64,000 bases of DNA from Desulfolinea sp050305405 (GTDB lineage Bacteria > Chloroflexota > Anaerolineae > Anaerolineales > Villigracilaceae), in assembly GCA_050305405.1 (NCBI GenBank), contig JBNLFG010000007.1, forward strand, positions 1-64,000. Reading direction: 5' to 3'. The notes beneath the pieces are model-generated. The model searched no databases, was not told where the DNA came from, and was given only the letters and a program-made list of their open reading frames with translations. The translations under genes and the position numbers were made by a program. Shown piece by piece: positions 59,921 to 64,000 of the stretch (position 1 is the first letter of the stretch; every line of letters begins with the position of its first letter).

Positions 59921-59953
59921 AACGGGACTTCAAACGAAGTCCCGTTTATTTTT
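59921..59953. terminator. Terminator, GACTTCG family, after pullulanase
   Basis: AACGGGACTTC/GAAGTCCCGTT, 11-bp stem with AAAC loop, followed by TATTTTTAATT. Serves the convergent pair 56351 (+) and 59952 (-). Confidence 0.85.
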
Positions 59954-60680
59954 AATTACTCAACCAGGGAAGTTGTGTATTCGACGCCGTCGTAAATTTT
60001 TCTGCGCCACGTCTATATTTAATGCGTGCATAGACTGTATTGGTAATGAATGAAATCCCCAGCACGATTATGCCTCCTATAAAAACTCTTTCCATGGGAG
60101 CGTTATTTCCAGACAAAAGCAGGACAATAATGACCATAAGAAAGGCAAGTGCAAGGCTGTTTACGATGTTAATAAAAAGCTGGTGTGTGCCGAGGGGATC
60201 AAGCCACCATAATTTTCCCTCAACTTTGTCGATGGTGTCGGTTTTTCTCGCAGACGTCGGACTGATATCTGCCCAGAAATTGTATAGATAGAAGATGTAA
60301 GCCTGTTCTGCAAGATTATCTTTAAACAGACGGTATTTTAGTAAATTAAGCCCAAGGGTGAAGTTGTATAAATCAATATTTTTATTTACAACAGAATCTT
60401 GCGTGATAACACCGACTAAAACTGCAAATATCAGCAATCCTGCAATACTTGGATAGGACATAGACGGGGCTGAATTATTGATCTGCAAAAGGACGATTGC
60501 AGCGCCTGCGATGGCTGATAGAAAAGTGAGATAGAAATTGAAAATACTGTTGATGGAATTCTCTGTATGCGTATATAGGTTCAGGAGAGATGCATATTCC
60601 ATCTTCAGGATGTCAATAATTTCGTTGTCTCCCTGAGATGGCTTCTTTTTCTTCGATGTTTTTTCTTCTGTTTTGCTCAT
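59952..60680 (-). CDS. Four-helix membrane protein of unknown function
   Basis: 242 residues: a Lys-rich start, then two helix pairs (about 48-70, 80-97 and 168-190, 198-216) with a cytoplasmic segment between. The layout recalls SLATT-type proteins, but I cannot assign it. Confidence 0.45.
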   Translation of the reverse strand: MSKTEEKTSKKKKPSQGDNEIIDILKMEYASLLNLYTHTENSINSIFNFYLTFLSAIAGAAIVLLQINNSAPSMSYPSIAGLLIFAVLVGVITQDSVVNKNIDLYNFTLGLNLLKYRLFKDNLAEQAYIFYLYNFWADISPTSARKTDTIDKVEGKLWWLDPLGTHQLFINIVNSLALAFLMVIIVLLLSGNNAPMERVFIGGIIVLGISFITNTVYARIKYRRGAEKFTTASNTQLPWLSN

Positions 60681-60773
60681 TGCTGTGCTCCTATTTCATT
60701 TAGAAACGACCAAGCATGATTTTTTTCATTCTACCATTTCCCGTCTCTCAAAAAAATGGGCGTTCAAAGGAAA

Positions 60774-60800
60774 ACGAGACTTCGTGACGAAGTCCCGTTG
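60774..60800 (-). terminator. Terminator, GACTTCG family
   Basis: AACGAGACTTCG/CGAAGTCCCGTT with one mismatch, 8 bases after the phosphorylase stop on the minus strand. Confidence 0.7.
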
Positions 60801-60808
60801 TGTAGGAA

Positions 60809-61567
60809 TTATAAAGAAAGACAAATGTCTGCACAGAGCCAAAACAGATTCTCACGCACATCATCTCTGGATTGCCAACTGCGATTATCCCATTCGTCTC
60901 CACTCAACGTATCTCCGCCATACAGAATTTGCCCAAAGGCGACGTCGCGGAATTGAGCCACGGCCATCAATCCGGCGGCTTCCATCTCGACGGTCAGGCA
61001 ACCTTCTTCCTTGCGTTGAGCGACCTTCTTGCGGGTTTCTCGATAGGGGGCATCTGTGGTCCATGTTTTCCCAAGCATGTAGGGAATATTTTGCGTTTTC
61101 AACTCTTTCTCGCAAGCGCGGATAACATCCTTTTGCGCATCTATTTCTCGGCTTGGCGGAAGATAATGATAGGATGCGCCTTCGTCCCGTACAGCGCCTG
61201 AGACGAGCACCAGATTCCCCACCGCGATATCCTTTTGCAGGACGCCCGCGCCACCGCAGGCGATGAACTTCTTCCCGCCAAAGGCGATCACTTCCTCCAA
61301 AAGACTGGATGATAAAGCCGAGCCGATCCCTGGATGGAAAAATCCCAAACGCTGACCTTTATATTCGATCTCATAAACCGGATGCGGGCCATCTTCCCAT
61401 TTATTTCTAACCAGCATCCTGGCGTTATGCTCTTCGACAACTTTTTCGATCACTTCACTGAAAAAACAGATCACGATCTTCTCAGGTATGTCACGTGGCT
61501 GGATCACTTTGGAAGGTTCTATAAAAGCTTCTCTGGTTTCGTCAAATTCAAGGATGGGATAGGACAT
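60809..61567 (-). CDS. Nucleoside phosphorylase (PNP/UDP family)
   Basis: 252 residues: GFFHPGIGSALSSSLLEEVI, FIACGGAGVL, LVSGAVRDEGASYHYLPP and CLTVEMEAAGLMAVAQFRDV (M-E-x-A nucleoside-binding) are those of uridine/purine nucleoside phosphorylases. Cytosolic nucleoside salvage. Confidence 0.9.
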   Translation of the reverse strand: MSYPILEFDETREAFIEPSKVIQPRDIPEKIVICFFSEVIEKVVEEHNARMLVRNKWEDGPHPVYEIEYKGQRLGFFHPGIGSALSSSLLEEVIAFGGKKFIACGGAGVLQKDIAVGNLVLVSGAVRDEGASYHYLPPSREIDAQKDVIRACEKELKTQNIPYMLGKTWTTDAPYRETRKKVAQRKEEGCLTVEMEAAGLMAVAQFRDVAFGQILYGGDTLSGDEWDNRSWQSRDDVRENLFWLCADICLSL

Positions 61568-61648
61568 GGCAGGAACTCCTGTGGGAAGGGTGATGGTTAT
61601 AAGAGTGCTATGGAACTGATAGTCACCTTAAAGATGACTGTCAGCTAT

Positions 61649-62401
61649 TTATGCGGGCATGACCGCGCCGTTATTGATGTCAATTGTTTGCCCCGTGATG
61701 GATTTTTGTTTCATCATATATGCGATTAATTCCGCAATTTCTTCCGGTTCACTCATTTTCCCGAGCAGCACCATTGACATTTGCTCTGCGAGAATATCAT
61801 CGTAGTCTCTGCCCGTAAATTCTGCCATCTCGACCAAACCCTGACGTGCCATGCTGGTATTGACCCAGCCCGGCGCAATCGCGTTGACCAGAATATTCTG
61901 CGCCGCCAACTCGACCGACCAGGAGCGCATCAATCCCAGCAAGCCAGCCTTGGATGCACAGTATGCCGTATAGCGCGGCACGCCCAAACGTGCCAAAATC
62001 GACGCGATGATGACGATATGCCGAGCGCCGTCTTCCTTGGGGGCAAAATAGGGCAGCGCTTCTTCGACGAGTTGATAGGTGCCTGTCAAATTTGTATCGA
62101 CAATCTCCTGCCAGCGATCATTTTCGCCGTATTGATTTTCACCGCCCAAGCCTGCGTTGGCGACCACGCCATGTAAAACGGGCTTGACTTCCTCTAACCC
62201 TTTTTTGATCTCATCAGCATTGCGGATGTCTGCTGCGATGATCGCATGTGCCGCAGGCTCAGCCAGCATGGCACGCGTTTCTTCCAATCTCTCTTTATTT
62301 CTTCCCAGTAAGACCAGTGCATAGCCTTTATCGGCTAAACCTTTGGTTGTCGCTTGACCAATGCCTGTGCCTGCGCCAGAGACTAATATTGTTTTTTTCA
62401 T
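61649..62401 (-). CDS. Short-chain dehydrogenase/reductase
   Basis: ATG 62401; 250 residues. TGxxxGxG-type cofactor loop SGAGTGIGQATTKGLADKG, NAGLGG, IIASILARLGVPRYTAYCAS with the Y-x3-K-equivalent (YCASK), and NAIAPGWVNTSM. NAD(P)H oxidoreductase of the SDR class. Confidence 0.92.
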   Translation of the reverse strand: MKKTILVSGAGTGIGQATTKGLADKGYALVLLGRNKERLEETRAMLAEPAAHAIIAADIRNADEIKKGLEEVKPVLHGVVANAGLGGENQYGENDRWQEIVDTNLTGTYQLVEEALPYFAPKEDGARHIVIIASILARLGVPRYTAYCASKAGLLGLMRSWSVELAAQNILVNAIAPGWVNTSMARQGLVEMAEFTGRDYDDILAEQMSMVLLGKMSEPEEIAELIAYMMKQKSITGQTIDINNGAVMPA

Positions 62402-62465
62402 TATGTTACCTCGTCGTTGGGTTTGTTTTCTAGCTGGTTGTTGAAGTTTGAATTTTACTATTAAA

Positions 62466-62497
62466 GTGAAACGGGACTTCGTGCGAAGTCCCGTTTC
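62466..62497 (-). terminator. Terminator, GACTTCG family, longest copy
   Basis: GAAACGGGACTTCG/CGAAGTCCCGTTTC, 14-bp perfect stem with a 2-base TG centre, downstream of the TPR gene on the minus strand. Confidence 0.75.
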
Positions 62498-62513
62498 CAA
62501 AAGTCTCTCTATT

Positions 62514-64000
62514 TTAATCTGCTGGCTTTTTTTCTGGTAATTCACCCGTTTTTTCTAAAGTTATAAACTTTGCTTTTTTTGAATCTTCTATCAAGACGAA
62601 AATTTTTTGTTCTTCTATGGAATAATAAAGTTTTCCTGTATTATCTTTGGACATTTGTTTCTCATTTGTAATAAAGGAATATGTCTGCGAATAAGTATCT
62701 ATTGAAGCAGCGCGGTTCTCAACCTTCCCTATAAATTTCTGTGGTTTTTCCTTCTTCATCCATTCGGCTTCAAGCTTTTCTTTTGTATGAATGATTTTAA
62801 CATTAGCCCATTCATCTGAATTCCAGATACCATTTAAGTTTACATCTCTTTCTTGGCTTATGAAGAAGGCATCTGCATACGCTCTCAGAAAATTTTGTTT
62901 TAGCCTAGCGTTTTCTATTGTTTTTTGTTTGAGCTTCTCCTCAGCATCTTGTTTGTCTGCAATCGCTGAAAAGGAACTTCCGACGTTTCTATGAGGATTC
63001 TCTTGTTCTCTGGCTGTCTTTATCACATCCGATGCTTCTTGTACAAAGCCTGCATCTAAATACGCATTAGCTAAATTCGCAGAAGCAAGAGTGTTTCCTA
63101 ATTCGCTTGCTTTCTTAAATTGTGTAACAGACATTGCTGGCATTTCTAATTCTGAATATGCAACTCCAAGATTATTTATTCCATTCTTATGGTTTGGCGA
63201 AAACCTTAGTAAGGCTATATAGTGTAATAAAGCAAGATCATTATATCGATTTTTACTATGAGAGTATGCTGTATTGAAAATACTAGTTGTATGATTAGGA
63301 CGATATTCAATAGTTTTTTCTAAAGCTAACACCTCGAGTTCACGATTCCCTTCATCATCATATAGTTCAGCTAAACCTTCATATAAAACAGCTTTTGCCT
63401 CGTAATCTGTTATTTTTGGCAATTCAGATGTGATGTGCTTGAAACATTCTTGATTATCACCATTTTTGTGTAAAGCATTTGCACCGTTTACTATATAGCT
63501 GGCACGCTTTTTTTCACTCTTTGCATTTTTTGCTGCAATTTCAAACATTTCAAAAGCTTTTGAATAGTTCTCGCTAGTTTAATAACAGAGTCCTATTAAC
63601 CCATGAACATAATCTGAGATATCAGGCTTCTTTGATAAATCTTCTAACTCCCCCAAAGAAGAAGTATCTCCTCTTTGATATTTCCAATACCAATATAAAG
63701 CTGTACTCTTAGCTTTCTCAACAGGATCATTTTCTGTTTCTTGAATTTTCTGATAGAGTCCTTCCCCTTCATCTGAATCACCATCTAAAAAAGCAATAGC
63801 CATATCAGTGACTAACTCACTAGTTGTCTTTTCTTCTGATTCGGTGTCTATAAGCTCTCTTTTATTGTTTTCACTTACATTAACTGAAAGGGGAGATTCA
63901 ACAACAGAATTTTGGACATCTGCGTCTTCTTTGTCAATTTGCTGGCTAAGCTCAAATTCCGCGTCACCTTTCTTGAAGCGGACTATAGCTCGCTGTAAAA
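62514..64000 (-). pseudogene. TPR-repeat protein split by an in-frame TAA (5' end beyond window)
   Basis: One frame runs from the window edge at 64000 to 62514, broken only by TAA at 63579-63581. Before the stop: RAIVRFKKGDAEFELSQQ, a linker and TPR-like helices (AIAFLDGDSDEGEGLYQKIQ). After it: TSENYSKAFEMFEIAAKNA and several TPR units (NKNGINNLGVAYSELEMPAM-like, NTLASANLANAYLDAGFVQE). A restart at ATG 63548 would yield 344 residues. Either a recent nonsense mutation or two separate proteins; the continuous homology across the stop favours the first. Confidence 0.6.

Overview
The window looks like a piece of a Chloroflexota (Anaerolineae-like) chromosome carrying a large integrated element. 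The taxon is inferred from gene style, leaderless genes and Tad-type genes; no rRNA or other marker is present to prove it. Two parts are clear. Positions 1 to about 33630 are the right-hand part of an integrative and conjugative or plasmid-like element whose left end lies outside the window. Positions about 33630 to 64000 are ordinary chromosome.

The element, read right to left, begins at a junction inside comM, which is broken in its Walker A motif. Two tandem large serine recombinases sit at this end, and the second reads across the junction so that its last codons come from comM. Next come a small helix-turn-helix gene and, divergently, a two-gene short prokaryotic Argonaute operon. Its partner protein combines a PD-(D/E)XK-like domain, a TIR-like domain and an APAZ-like region. 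A maintenance block follows: ribbon-helix-helix protein, ParA, a putative ParB, and an unusual replication initiator with a DnaA domain I-like N-terminus and five iterons inside its own gene. The transfer part is a Tad-pilus/type IV secretion hybrid: TadC-like and TadB-like proteins, a Flp pilin, three TadE/G-like pseudopilins, two prepilin peptidases, VirB6-like and other small membrane proteins, a DnaB-like ATPase, a Cas4-like Fe-S protein and an M23 peptidase. An accessory block (about 8.0-14.7 kb) holds an AbiE-type toxin-antitoxin pair and a large arsenic resistance cluster.

Several element operons share one promoter design that I do not recognise: a GGTACC-centred palindrome exactly 16 bases upstream of a TATNNT box, before the Flp pilin, the DnaB-like ATPase and an exported protein. 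A related ACCACCCC form stands before two copies of a small module whose hairpin keeps a C-rich loop while its stem covaries.

The chromosomal part holds housekeeping and metabolic genes: a sugar dehydrogenase, OsmC proteins, GNAT acetyltransferases, a methyltransferase, lpd, yebC-ruvC-ruvA, a mazG-type hydrolase, rsmI, a MOSC protein, a deaminase, NUDIX, a secreted type I pullulanase, a nucleoside phosphorylase, an SDR and a TPR protein split by a stop codon. It also holds a candidate C-rich small RNA, a MITE directly before the pullulanase, remnants of duplicated mazG and ruvA ends, and two families of repeated terminator hairpins. No tRNA, rRNA or CRISPR array was seen.
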